A stretch of DNA of 41,676 nt, taken from contig JAGYMW010000009.1 in assembly GCA_018400435.1 (NCBI GenBank), forward strand, positions 1-41,676, read 5' to 3'. The first letter of the stretch is position 1; every line of letters begins with the position of its first letter. The notes beneath the pieces are model-generated. The model did no database searches. It saw nothing but the letters and a program-made list of their open reading frames with translations, and was not told where the DNA came from. The stretch comes from Bacillota bacterium. Lineage in GTDB: Bacteria; Bacillota; Dethiobacteria; DTU022. The translations under genes and the position numbers were made by a program. Positions 17,950 to 27,417 of the stretch are shown here, one piece after another.

Positions 17950-19353
17950 ATGCAAATTAATTTTTTGGGCGCTGCCCGAACAGTGACAGGTTCTTTTTAC
18001 ATCGTTGAAAGCGAAAAAGCAACTTTTGTTGTTGACTGCGGTATGTTTCAGGGTTCAGAATCGATTGTGGAGCGCAACAAAGCGGATTATCCCATTAACC
18101 CGGAATCCATCGATTTTTTTATATTGACTCATGCTCATATTGACCATTCCGGCCTTATTCCCAGATTATGTAAAAATGGTTTTAAAGGTAAGATCTATTG
18201 CAGTTCGGCAACAAAAGATCTTTGTTCCGTCATGTTGCCAGACTCCGGCCACATCCAGGAATGGGAAGCCGAAAGGATAAACAGAAATTTAAAAGACACT
18301 GATCAACCGGCAGTAGAGCCGCTGTACACACCCCGCGATGCAGATAATGCCCTCGACCAGTTTACCATTCTTGAACTGGACGAAATTCACCGTCCGGTAG
18401 AGGGCATAGAAATGAACTTTCGCGAAGCCGGCCATATCCTTGGCTCCTGTATTGTTGAACTGTGGATTGAAGAAGGTGGAAGGAAAACAAAAGTTGTCTT
18501 CAGCGGAGACCTGGGCCGTCCCAAACAACCATTTGTCAGGGATCCTGCATTCATAGAAGAAGCAGATTACCTGATCCTCGAATCAACATACGGCGATCGA
18601 CTGCACCCGGAGATGCCGGATCGCCCGGCAGAATTGAAAAAAATCATCGATGAGACGCTGAAGGCAGGCGGTAACCTGATCATTCCTTCCTTTGCAGTGG
18701 AAAGAACCCAGGACCTGCTCTATGATTTAAGCATTTTACAGAGCGAAAAACAGCTTGCCCCTGATATTGCCGTCTACATAGACAGTCCTCTGGCCATTGC
18801 TGCCACGGAAATTTTTAAACGCAACTTTGAATTTTATGACCGGGAAACCAACCACCTGATCAGAGAAGGACACCATCCGTTGCAAATGCCGAATATGAAA
18901 TACTCCCACACCAAAGACGAATCTATGGCCATAAACAAGATCAAAAGCGGAGCAATCATCATATCGGCAAGCGGCATGTGCGATGCAGGAAGAATCCAGT
19001 ACCACCTGCTGCATAACCTCTGGCGTCCTGAATGCACAATCATGTTTGTCGGTTACCAGGCAGAGGGAACCCTGGGCAGGCAGATTGTCAGTGGAGAAAA
19101 AACGGTGGAGCTTTTCGGGAAAGAGATATCCGTTGAAGCCCGCATAGAAGATAACCAGGCTTACTCGGCCCATGCCGATCAAAAAGATATTTTAAACTGG
19201 CTGGATCACTTCAAGAAAAAACCGAAAACTCTATTTATCGTGCACGGTGAAGAAGACGCCCAGGAAACCCTTGCCCACCTCATCCAGAAAAAACTGGCCA
19301 TCGAAACATTCATACCGGACTGGCGCGACAGGGTAGAACTTAAGCCTATTTAA
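17950..19353 (+). CDS. MBL-fold beta-CASP RNA-processing exonuclease family protein
   Basis: LTHAHIDHSGLIPRL, ESTYGDRLHPE, SASGMCDAGRIQYHL, YSAHADQKDIL; 467 aa. Confidence 0.92.
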   Translation: MQINFLGAARTVTGSFYIVESEKATFVVDCGMFQGSESIVERNKADYPINPESIDFFILTHAHIDHSGLIPRLCKNGFKGKIYCSSATKDLCSVMLPDSGHIQEWEAERINRNLKDTDQPAVEPLYTPRDADNALDQFTILELDEIHRPVEGIEMNFREAGHILGSCIVELWIEEGGRKTKVVFSGDLGRPKQPFVRDPAFIEEADYLILESTYGDRLHPEMPDRPAELKKIIDETLKAGGNLIIPSFAVERTQDLLYDLSILQSEKQLAPDIAVYIDSPLAIAATEIFKRNFEFYDRETNHLIREGHHPLQMPNMKYSHTKDESMAINKIKSGAIIISASGMCDAGRIQYHLLHNLWRPECTIMFVGYQAEGTLGRQIVSGEKTVELFGKEISVEARIEDNQAYSAHADQKDILNWLDHFKKKPKTLFIVHGEEDAQETLAHLIQKKLAIETFIPDWRDRVELKPI

Positions 19354-19801
19354 CAACAACCACCATGCAATTCTCCGCTTCCTGAACCACGGCATTGCTC
19401 ACGCTGCCGAGCAAAATCTTTTTCAAACCGCCAAATCCCCGGCTGCCGAGGACAATCATCTCAAAACCTTCTTCAGCAGCTGTTTTTACAATGGTATCAG
19501 CGAGATGCCCTTGTTTAATAACAGTCCGGACTTCGAGCCCGCGCCGATCAAATATTTTTTTCGCTTCATGTAAGATTTTCTCTCCGGTTGCCTTTTCCAT
19601 GTCCTGCAGTTTCTTTAAACGAGCTGTATCCTGCTTTGTACGCGGGCGCACTTCATAGAAAGAAGAAGCAGGATCAAATCTGTCTTCATAAACATAAATG
19701 ATCGCTGTTTCTGTATATTCCATTCCTTCGGCAATATCTGCAGCCCTTTCAACAGCTCTGAGACTGGGCTGTGAGCCGTCAGTGCAGACCAGTATTTTCA
19801 T
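19346..19801 (-). CDS. Universal stress protein (UspA family)
   Basis: MKILVCTDGSQPSLRAVERA...IVLGSRGFGGLKKILLGSVSNAVVQEAENCMVVVVK; 3' end overlaps the convergent beta-CASP gene by 8 nt. Confidence 0.93.
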   Translation of the reverse strand: MKILVCTDGSQPSLRAVERAADIAEGMEYTETAIIYVYEDRFDPASSFYEVRPRTKQDTARLKKLQDMEKATGEKILHEAKKIFDRRGLEVRTVIKQGHLADTIVKTAAEEGFEMIVLGSRGFGGLKKILLGSVSNAVVQEAENCMVVVVK

Positions 19802-20004
19802 CTCATCCGCTCCCCTTTTATTAAGCTCAAATGCCGTTCAAGTTAAAATGAATAAAAACTGCCGGAATCAATTATAGCACAGGAACAAACTATTCCGGAT
19901 TAGCCCGCTGAATTGCCGGGGAACAACATTTTTCTACTTTATATTCCATTTTGTTTAAGCTGGTATTCGGTATATACTATTAAAAAAGAAGTAGATTTTA
20001 TACT

Positions 20005-20277
20005 GTGGATTTAAAAAAATTAGGCAAAATGGCCGGGAACCTGGCCAAAAATGTCGACCTGGATAACCTGGACCTTGAAGAAGTCATTACCGATCAGTTT
20101 ATTAACAAAAACACGAAACTTGATTCAGTAAAATCTTTTATTGAAAAAAGCGGTTTCGATATTTCAAAAATCACCGACTTTACCAATTTGCCTGCCGAGA
20201 AGCTGGATTCTTATGTAAAAAGTATCAGTTCCTTTGGTTCCTGGAAAGAGATGCTGATAAAAGCAGTAATGAAATAA
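20005..20277 (+). CDS. Hypothetical small protein (GTG start)
   Basis: 90-aa ORF followed by a terminator; no recognised family. Confidence 0.5.
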   Translation: MDLKKLGKMAGNLAKNVDLDNLDLEEVITDQFINKNTKLDSVKSFIEKSGFDISKITDFTNLPAEKLDSYVKSISSFGSWKEMLIKAVMK

Positions 20278-20305
20278 TTATTTTGACGCTTAAAAATATT
20301 TCGCA

Positions 20306-20346
20306 AAAGCCCCGCTTCCCTTAACCAGGGCAGCGGGGCTTTCTTT
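20306..20346. terminator. Bidirectional rho-independent terminator
   Basis: AAAGCCCCGCT...AGCGGGGCTTTCTTT between convergent genes. Confidence 0.85.
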
Positions 20347-20369
20347 GTCAGATAATCATGGTTTTAGGC

Positions 20370-20843
20370 TTACTTTACTGTTAGCACGCTGCATTTTTTT
20401 GCTTCCTGCAACACAGCATTGCTGACGCTGCCGAGCAAGATCTTTTTCAAACCACCAAATCCCCGGCTACCGAGGACAATCATGTCAAAATTATTTTCGG
20501 CTGCAACATCGACAATTGTTTCGGCAGGATGCCCCTGCTTAAGAATGGCTTTCGCTTTAATTCCTTTCTGATCAAAAATCTCCAGGGCATCATCAAGAAT
20601 CTTATTCCTCTGGGCATCCAGCTCATCTCTTAACTGCTGCATCTTTTCAACATCTTCCTTGGTTACAGAATCCTTTGTAATTGATCCGAGTTCAAACATA
20701 GGGAATGCCGAAATATCGAGAGTATCTTCGTAAACATAAATCACAGCTACTTCATCCGCCCGGCACCCGGAAGCAATCTCAGCCGCTTTTACAAGAGCTT
20801 TCCTGCTGTGTTCGGAACCATCGGTACAGGCCAGGATTTTCAT
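20370..20843 (-). CDS. Universal stress protein (UspA family)
   Basis: MKILACTDGSEHSRKALVKA...VLGSRGFGGLKKILLGSVSNAVLQEAKKCSVLTVK. Confidence 0.93.
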   Translation of the reverse strand: MKILACTDGSEHSRKALVKAAEIASGCRADEVAVIYVYEDTLDISAFPMFELGSITKDSVTKEDVEKMQQLRDELDAQRNKILDDALEIFDQKGIKAKAILKQGHPAETIVDVAAENNFDMIVLGSRGFGGLKKILLGSVSNAVLQEAKKCSVLTVK

Positions 20844-21150
20844 TACCCTCACTCCCTCTCACTTAATTGTATCAATAATCTTAAGATTATCCCTTTAAAT
20901 TATACCACAATCCGCTATGCCCGAAACATTAAAAAATGGAAGCTGTATGCTCAGTTCGCAATGCAATAACTGATACAATTAACACTCTCGGCATGGCAGC
21001 ATAAAAAATTCTGTTACCCTTCAGATATGGTTGGGGACAACAAGCAAAATCTATCACCTCTATTTGAGAGACCGGAAAATTAAAAACCATTCCAGCCTCT
21101 TTCTTTCCCTGTTTGTTTAAATGCTGCTAATTTAAACAAATTACTCTGGC

Positions 21151-21585
21151 TTAACTTTCACTTTCAAGAGCAAAGCTCAGTTCCGCTTCGCAAACCAGTT
21201 TGTCGCCGACATAAGCTCTCGCTGACCCTATTCCCAAAGGCCCCCGTGAGCTTTTTATCTCCACTGCCAAACGCAAAACGTCTCCGGGAATCACTTTTTG
21301 TCGGAAACGGGCTTTCTTGATCCCGGCGAAGTAAGCGATTTTACCACGATTCTCTGCAAGAGCTAGTATGGCCACTGCCCCGGTCTGGGCCAGGGCTTCG
21401 ATGATCAACACCCCGGGCATGACATGCTCTTCAGGGAAATGTCCCATGAAATGCATTTCGTTAGCCGAAACGGCTTTTTCCCCCACGGCGCTTAATCCGG
21501 GCTCAAGTTCAATAATCCTGTCCACCATTAAGAAGGGATAACGATGGGGTATGATTTTCTGAATTTCATTGCTGTTCAACAGCAT
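21151..21585 (-). CDS. fabZ: 3-hydroxyacyl-ACP dehydratase FabZ
   Basis: [44 protein letters not shown]; 144 aa. Confidence 0.95.
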   Translation of the reverse strand: MLLNSNEIQKIIPHRYPFLMVDRIIELEPGLSAVGEKAVSANEMHFMGHFPEEHVMPGVLIIEALAQTGAVAILALAENRGKIAYFAGIKKARFRQKVIPGDVLRLAVEIKSSRGPLGIGSARAYVGDKLVCEAELSFALESES

Positions 21586-21613
21586 AACCGGTTCCTCCCC
21601 GAATAAAAAACTG

Positions 21614-22546
21614 TTAAAGGATTCTCAGGTTACGGCGGTACTCTTCCACCGGATCAAAAAGTGATTTGATAATTTCCTGGACCGGCCGTACCGATCTGAC
21701 CATGCCGGCTACCTGGCCGGCCATGAAAGATCCAGTGTCAAGATCCCCCTCCAGAACTGCTCGTTTCAATGATCCCAGGGTCATTTTCTCCAGTTCTTCC
21801 AGGGGCGCTCCGCCGGCAGCCAGTTTATTATAGCGGCGCGCCATTTTATTCTTCAGTACGCGAACCGGCGCCCCTGTCTGCCTGCCCGTCACAGTTGTAT
21901 CGGTATCTTTCGCCTTGATCACAAACTGTTTATAGTTGTCATGCACCGGGCATTCTTCAGCTGTCAGAAAAACGGTCCCGGCCTGGATTCCTTTTGCCCC
22001 GAGAACAAAAACAGCCAGCACCTGGCGGTAATCGGCAACACCCCCTGCAGCAATAACCGGGATAGAGACTGCATCGACAACCTGAGGTACCAGAGCCAAG
22101 GTGGTCTGTTCACCAATATGTCCCCCGGCTTCGGTGCCCTCGACAATCACTGCGTCTGCTCCCGCACGCTCCACGCGCAGGGCAAAAGCAACACTGGGAA
22201 TGACCGGGATTACCGTTATCCCAGCCTCTTTCCAGGCCGCAATATAACGGCCAGGATTGCCGGCTCCGGTTGTGATGACACTGATTTTTTCTTCTACAAC
22301 GAGCCGGGCAATATCAGGAGTATGAGGACTCATGAGCATTATATTTACTCCGAAGGAAGCATCGGTCAGCTCTCGGCAGAGGCGAATCTCTTCACGCACC
22401 CTTTCCGGTTCTTCACCACCGGCGGCAATCATTCCCAAAGCTCCGGCATTGCTCACAGATGAAGCAAGACGGTGATCGGCAATGTTAGCCATGCCACCCT
22501 GAATCAGGGGATAGTTGGTTTTGATCAGTTCACAGATATTGAGCAA
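21614..22546 (-). CDS. fabK: Enoyl-ACP reductase FabK-type (nitronate monooxygenase superfamily)
   Basis: [74 protein letters not shown]; next to fabZ. Confidence 0.88.
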   Translation of the reverse strand: MLNICELIKTNYPLIQGGMANIADHRLASSVSNAGALGMIAAGGEEPERVREEIRLCRELTDASFGVNIMLMSPHTPDIARLVVEEKISVITTGAGNPGRYIAAWKEAGITVIPVIPSVAFALRVERAGADAVIVEGTEAGGHIGEQTTLALVPQVVDAVSIPVIAAGGVADYRQVLAVFVLGAKGIQAGTVFLTAEECPVHDNYKQFVIKAKDTDTTVTGRQTGAPVRVLKNKMARRYNKLAAGGAPLEELEKMTLGSLKRAVLEGDLDTGSFMAGQVAGMVRSVRPVQEIIKSLFDPVEEYRRNLRIL

Positions 22547-22562
22547 AAAATCATCTCCTTCG

Positions 22563-22599
22563 AATTCCGATTGACAATCGAAATTGGCCTATGTATAAT
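22563..22599 (+). promoter_or_regulatory. Perfect sigmaA-consensus promoter with overlapping operator-like palindrome, upstream of fabH
   Basis: TTGACA (22571-22576), 17 nt, TATAAT (22594-22599); AATTCCGATTGACAATCGAAATT (22563-22585) is palindromic except one base pair. Confidence 0.75.
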
Positions 22600-22703
22600 C
22601 TACCTATTGGTCAGGAGTTGCCGCACAAATCACTAAATTGATAGGAGATGTCATTAAAAACAACTATGATTATACCACATCAGGAAGAGAAAAAATACCG
22701 CTG

Positions 22704-23696
22704 ATGATAGAACAGAAAAACCGGGCTATAATCGTTGGAACCGGCATGGCTACTCCGAAGCGAATCCTTACAAATTCGGAACTGGAAAAGATCGTCGATA
22801 CAAGCAACCAGTGGATATTATCACGTACCGGGATCCGGGAAAGAAGAATCCTTGAAGATGATCATGGCTGTTCGGATCTGGCAGTTGAAGCCGCCATGGT
22901 AGCCCTGCGTGAAGCCGGCCTGGAGGTCTCCGAACTTGAACTGATTATCGTTTCCACTGTCACTCCTGATTACCCTACCCCCTCAACGGCCTGCCTGGTT
23001 CAGGACAAGCTGGGGGCCCGCAACGCTGCCGCTTTCGACCTGTCAGCCGGTTGCACCGGTTTCGTTTATGCCATGGCCTCTGCCCAGGGTTTTATCAGCA
23101 GCGGTGTGTACAGCAACGCCCTGGTGATCGGAGCTGAAGTTTTGAGCCGGGTCACCAACTGGAACGACCGTTCAACCTGTGTCCTCTTCGGCGACGGGGC
23201 CGGGGCTGTAGTGCTGCAAAAAGGTGATAGCGGCAGAGGAATCATTGATTTCTCCCTAAAAAGCGACGGAGGAGGCGCCGAGCTCCTTTACATTCCAGCC
23301 GGCGGCAGCAGAAAACCGGCCAGTGAAGAAAGTGTAGCCAAACATCTCCATTCTGTAAGGATGAATGGCAATGAAATTTTTAAGTTTGCCGTACGTGTGG
23401 TCGATAATGTCCTGGAAGAACTGTTGACACGGCAGGGCATTAAGGCTGAGATGCTGGACTATCTTTTCCTGCACCAGGCCAACGAACGCATTATCGAACA
23501 TATCCGCAAAAGCATCCACCTTACACCAGAAAAGGTGCCCATCAATCTCGACCGCTACGGCAATACTTCATCGGCATCGGTTCCCATGATCATGCATGAA
23601 GAAGCGGCGGCCGGACGCCTGAAAAAGAACGACCTGGTAGCCCTGGTGGCTTTCGGAGCCGGCCTTACCTGGGGCGGAGTACTGCTAAGATGGTAA
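22704..23696 (+). CDS. fabH: 3-oxoacyl-ACP synthase III (FabH)
   Basis: GTGMATPKRILTNSELEKIVDTSNQWILSRTGIRERRI, SAGCTGFVYAM, LFLHQANERIIE, NLDRYGNTSSASVPM; the track ORF begins at an upstream TTG (22638). Confidence 0.95.
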   Translation: MIEQKNRAIIVGTGMATPKRILTNSELEKIVDTSNQWILSRTGIRERRILEDDHGCSDLAVEAAMVALREAGLEVSELELIIVSTVTPDYPTPSTACLVQDKLGARNAAAFDLSAGCTGFVYAMASAQGFISSGVYSNALVIGAEVLSRVTNWNDRSTCVLFGDGAGAVVLQKGDSGRGIIDFSLKSDGGGAELLYIPAGGSRKPASEESVAKHLHSVRMNGNEIFKFAVRVVDNVLEELLTRQGIKAEMLDYLFLHQANERIIEHIRKSIHLTPEKVPINLDRYGNTSSASVPMIMHEEAAAGRLKKNDLVALVAFGAGLTWGGVLLRW

Positions 23697-24688
23697 AAGA
23701 AATAACCAGGCATACCGGAATTGAAACCAGGGATAGAAACGGCAGTGAACAATCCCCGAAAAAGACCGCCTTTTTGTTTCCCGGCCAGGGGGCCCAGTAC
23801 CCCGGAATGGGGCTTGATATTTACCGGCGCTTTGCCGAAGCGAGGCAGGTTTTTGAAGAAGCTGAAGCAGTCCTTGGACCCGGCTTTATCAACATCATTT
23901 TTGAAGGACCTGCGGAAAAATTAACAGACACAGCAATCGCCCAGCCGGCCATCCTGACCGTAAGCACAGCCATCAGCCGGGTTCTCACTTCGCACGGAAT
24001 TAAAGCAGAAGGCCTGGCGGGCTTGAGCCTGGGAGAATACAGCGCCCTGGTAACTGCGGATGCCATCGCTTTCAGAGACGCCCTTCCTCTGGTTGCAAAA
24101 CGCGGCCAGCTGATGCAGGAGGCTACTCCACCTGAGACGGGTGGAATGATTGCCATTATGGGGCTCAGCCCTGAGGACGTGTTCGAAATCTGCGAAAGAG
24201 CGCGGGAAAGCGGAGTTGTAGCAGCAGCCAATTTCAATTGCCCCGGACAGATTGTCATCTCCGGGGAAAAGGCAGCCCTGGAGCATGCCCATCAACTGGC
24301 CAGCATAGCCGGGGCAAAGAAAATCACACCCCTCAAGGTCAGCGCTCCCTTTCACAGCCTTCTCCTGCAACCCATCGAAGAAGAACTGGCCAAAATCCTG
24401 GAGACAATTTCTTTCAACCAACCTGAAATACCGGTTGTCTTTAATATTGATGCCGCCTGCTGCAGCAAACCGCGTAAAATCAAAGAAAACCTGGTTCTCC
24501 AGGTCAGCCACCCCATCCTGTGGGAACAATCAGTGCATACCCTTCTTTCCCGCAGCATCAACCGGTTTATCGGCACAGGGCCGGGCACTTCACCGGCCAG
24601 GCTGATGAAAAGGATTTCACCTGAATCAGAAACCGTAGCGCTTGACAGCGCCGCGGCAATTGAAAAGTTTTTGGGAGGGATAAATTAA
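23690..24688 (+). CDS. fabD: Malonyl-CoA:ACP transacylase FabD
   Basis: FLFPGQGAQYPGMG, GLSLGEYSALVTADAI, KVSAPFHSLLLQP. Confidence 0.94.
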   Translation: MVKEITRHTGIETRDRNGSEQSPKKTAFLFPGQGAQYPGMGLDIYRRFAEARQVFEEAEAVLGPGFINIIFEGPAEKLTDTAIAQPAILTVSTAISRVLTSHGIKAEGLAGLSLGEYSALVTADAIAFRDALPLVAKRGQLMQEATPPETGGMIAIMGLSPEDVFEICERARESGVVAAANFNCPGQIVISGEKAALEHAHQLASIAGAKKITPLKVSAPFHSLLLQPIEEELAKILETISFNQPEIPVVFNIDAACCSKPRKIKENLVLQVSHPILWEQSVHTLLSRSINRFIGTGPGTSPARLMKRISPESETVALDSAAAIEKFLGGIN

Positions 24689-25431
24689 TGATCCTTGCAG
24701 GTAAAACCGCTGTAGTAACGGGAGCATCACGCGGCATAGGGCGCGCTATCTCGCTTAGCCTGGCCCGGGCAGGAGCAAAAGTAGTGGTAAACTACGGAAG
24801 CAACCGGGCAGCAGCTGAAAAAACCTGCCGCCTCATTGAGAATGAAGGTTCGGAAGCTCTGCCCTTTCGGGCTGATGTAAAAATCTATGACGAGGCGGAA
24901 AAACTGGTCAGGTTCTGCATTGACAGCTTCGGTCACCTAGATATCCTGGTTAACAATGCCGGAGTAACCCGTGACAACCTGCTTGCCCTGATGAAAAAGG
25001 AAGAATGGCAGGCGGTAATTGACACCAATCTAACCGGCGTTTTCAACTGCTGCAGGGCCGCCCTGCGTCCCTTACTGAAAAGAAAGCAGGGCGGCAGAAT
25101 AATCAACATCGCTTCGGTGGCCGGAATTTACGGCAACAGCGGCCAGACCAATTATGCCGCTTCGAAAGGCGGAGTAATCGCTTTTACCCGCAGCCTGGCC
25201 AAAGAATTGGGTTCACGCGGCATCACTGTCAACGCCGTGGCACCCGGATTTATCGAAACGGATATGACCGCCAGACTCGATCCGGCCAGGATCAAGGCCG
25301 CTCTTGAGAGGATTCCCCTGGGCCGGCTTGGCTCGGTGGAAGATGTAGCGGAGACGGTCCTCTTTCTTGCTTCAAAAGCGGGCTATATTACCGGCCAGGT
25401 GATTGGAGTGGACGGCGGCCTGATTATTTAA
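24688..25431 (+). CDS. fabG: 3-oxoacyl-ACP reductase FabG
   Basis: SDR: VTGASRGIGRAIS, NNAGVTRDNLLALMK, YAASKGGVIAFTRSLAKEL, VAPGFIETDMT. Confidence 0.95.
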   Translation: MILAGKTAVVTGASRGIGRAISLSLARAGAKVVVNYGSNRAAAEKTCRLIENEGSEALPFRADVKIYDEAEKLVRFCIDSFGHLDILVNNAGVTRDNLLALMKKEEWQAVIDTNLTGVFNCCRAALRPLLKRKQGGRIINIASVAGIYGNSGQTNYAASKGGVIAFTRSLAKELGSRGITVNAVAPGFIETDMTARLDPARIKAALERIPLGRLGSVEDVAETVLFLASKAGYITGQVIGVDGGLII

Positions 25432-25443
25432 GAGAATTGAGGT

Positions 25444-26691
25444 GTGAAGATGCACAGAGTGGTTGTTACCGGAATTGGAGCAGTTACCCCGCTGGGTCTG
25501 AATAAGGATTTGCTGTGGGAAAACCTGGTTGCCGGCAGGAGCGGAATTTCCAGGGTCGAAAGCATTGATGTTTCAGCTTACCCTTCGCAGATCGGCGGAG
25601 AAATAAAGGATTTCGATCCACATGTGTGGCTGGATAAACGGGAAGCCAAAAAAATCGACCGCTTTACCCAGCTGGGGGTGGCGGCAGCCCGCCAGGCCTG
25701 GCAGGACGCCGGCCTTGACCGGGCTGAACCGGATCATGATCGGGCTGGTGTGCTGGTAGGTTCAGGTATCGGCGGTATCCGCACCATGGAAACACAGCTG
25801 CAGGTTCTTTTTGAAAAGGGACCCAGGCGGGTCAGCCCCTTTCTTATCCCAGCCCTGATCGCCAATATGGGATCCGGATATGTCTCCATGGTTCTCGGCC
25901 TCCGCGGTCCCAATTCAACGACAGTCACCGCCTGCGCTTCGGGAAGCCATGCCATTGGAGATGCCTGGAACATAATTCGCCGCGGCGATGCCGACATCAT
26001 GGTGGCCGGTGGAGCCGAAGCGGCGATCAGCCATCTTGCCTATGCCGGTTTCTGTGCTGCCCGGGCTTTATCGACCCGTAACAATGCCCCGGAACAGTCA
26101 TCAAGACCCTTCGACCGCGAACGCGACGGTTTTATCATCAGCGAGGGAGCCGGAATTGTAATCCTGGAAACCCTCGAAGGGGCCCTTGAACGCGGGGCTC
26201 ATATTTACGGTGAAATTACCGGTTACGGTATGTCTGGCGATGCTTATCACTTTACCGCTCCTGACCCGGAAGGCACAGGGGCTTTCCTGAGCATGAAACG
26301 GGCGGTGGAAAATGCGGGATTGAAACCGGAAGATATTGACTACATCAACGCCCACGGAACCTCTACCGAATATAACGACAGGATCGAAACCCTGGCCATT
26401 AAAAAGTTCTTTGGCGATCACGCATACAGGGTACCCATCAGCTCAACCAAGTCGATGACCGGGCATCTGCTTGGCGCAGCAGGGGCTGTTGAACTTATCG
26501 CCTGTCTTCTTTCCTTCAAGGAGGAAATGCTGCACCCAACGATAAATTTTGAAAACCGGGATCCAGACTGTGATCTCGACTACGTGCCAAACAAAGCTCG
26601 CCGGGCACATATTGCCACGGCATTATCCAATTCCTTCGGTTTCGGGGGAACAAATGCCAGCCTGATAGTCCGCCGATACAGTGGGGCCTGA
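25444..26691 (+). CDS. fabF: 3-oxoacyl-ACP synthase II FabF
   Basis: VVVTGIGAVTPLG, TVTACASGSHAIGDAW, INAHGTSTEYND, STKSMTGHLLGAAGAVE, SFGFGGTNASL. Confidence 0.95.
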   Translation: MKMHRVVVTGIGAVTPLGLNKDLLWENLVAGRSGISRVESIDVSAYPSQIGGEIKDFDPHVWLDKREAKKIDRFTQLGVAAARQAWQDAGLDRAEPDHDRAGVLVGSGIGGIRTMETQLQVLFEKGPRRVSPFLIPALIANMGSGYVSMVLGLRGPNSTTVTACASGSHAIGDAWNIIRRGDADIMVAGGAEAAISHLAYAGFCAARALSTRNNAPEQSSRPFDRERDGFIISEGAGIVILETLEGALERGAHIYGEITGYGMSGDAYHFTAPDPEGTGAFLSMKRAVENAGLKPEDIDYINAHGTSTEYNDRIETLAIKKFFGDHAYRVPISSTKSMTGHLLGAAGAVELIACLLSFKEEMLHPTINFENRDPDCDLDYVPNKARRAHIATALSNSFGFGGTNASLIVRRYSGA

Positions 26692-26872
26692 AAAACCGCC
26701 TCCATTTCACCCGCAAATAGATAGTAAAAAAGATTACCCGGCTCGCCAATATAATCAGAGGGAGAGAGATTTGCTCTCCCCCCTGGTATGACAAAAGATC
26801 GCAGGTGTCTGTGAGACGTCTTCCCCCACTCGAAATACATACTACAGTCAACAATTATGAATAAATATCTCG

Positions 26873-27298
26873 TTAGACAGTTTTCTGGTAATCCAGGGAA
26901 CTGTCCAGGGTCTTGCTTTTCATAAACTGCAGGAACTGTTTGTTTAGTAACATTATCGTTCCATCAAATATGCATTTACTGAAAGGGCATTTCGTCTGTC
27001 CTACCGGACAACCTTCCAGATCAATATTGCCTTCAACAGCCTCATAAATATCCAGAAATGAAATATCAGCAGCATTTCTTTTCAGTAAAAAACCGCCTTT
27101 CGGGCCCCGAAGCGACTGCAACAGACCTGCTTTTACCAGGTGCTGCATGACCTTGGCCAGGTGATTTATTGAATAGCCAGTTTCCCGGGCAATATCTTTT
27201 ACACTTACCACTCCGCCGCCGTTGTTGGCTATTAAAACCATGCTGTGCAGGGCCAGTGAGAGCATTTCAGATATATTTATTGCAGAGTTTACCTTCAT
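26873..27298 (-). CDS. Rrf2 family transcriptional regulator with Cys triad
   Basis: YSINHLAKVMQHLVKAGLLQSLRGPKGGFLL winged helix; GCPVGQTKCPFSKCIF possible Fe-S ligand cysteines. Confidence 0.9.
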   Translation of the reverse strand: MKVNSAINISEMLSLALHSMVLIANNGGGVVSVKDIARETGYSINHLAKVMQHLVKAGLLQSLRGPKGGFLLKRNAADISFLDIYEAVEGNIDLEGCPVGQTKCPFSKCIFDGTIMLLNKQFLQFMKSKTLDSSLDYQKTV

Positions 27299-27417
27299 TA
27301 TCCATTCACCTTTAAGGAGATTAAAGAAAGAGCGGCATTTATGCCCCCTGCCGTTCCCCCTTCAATTATTTTCTGTCACATCATACAAAGTGCTCTTGGG
27401 TCTTCATGCTAAACAGT

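Noticed and set aside
26760-26780. GGGAGAG-AGATTTG-CTCTCCC hairpin after fabF
   Set aside because: It could be a weak terminator, but no U-tract follows on either strand, so it was not annotated.
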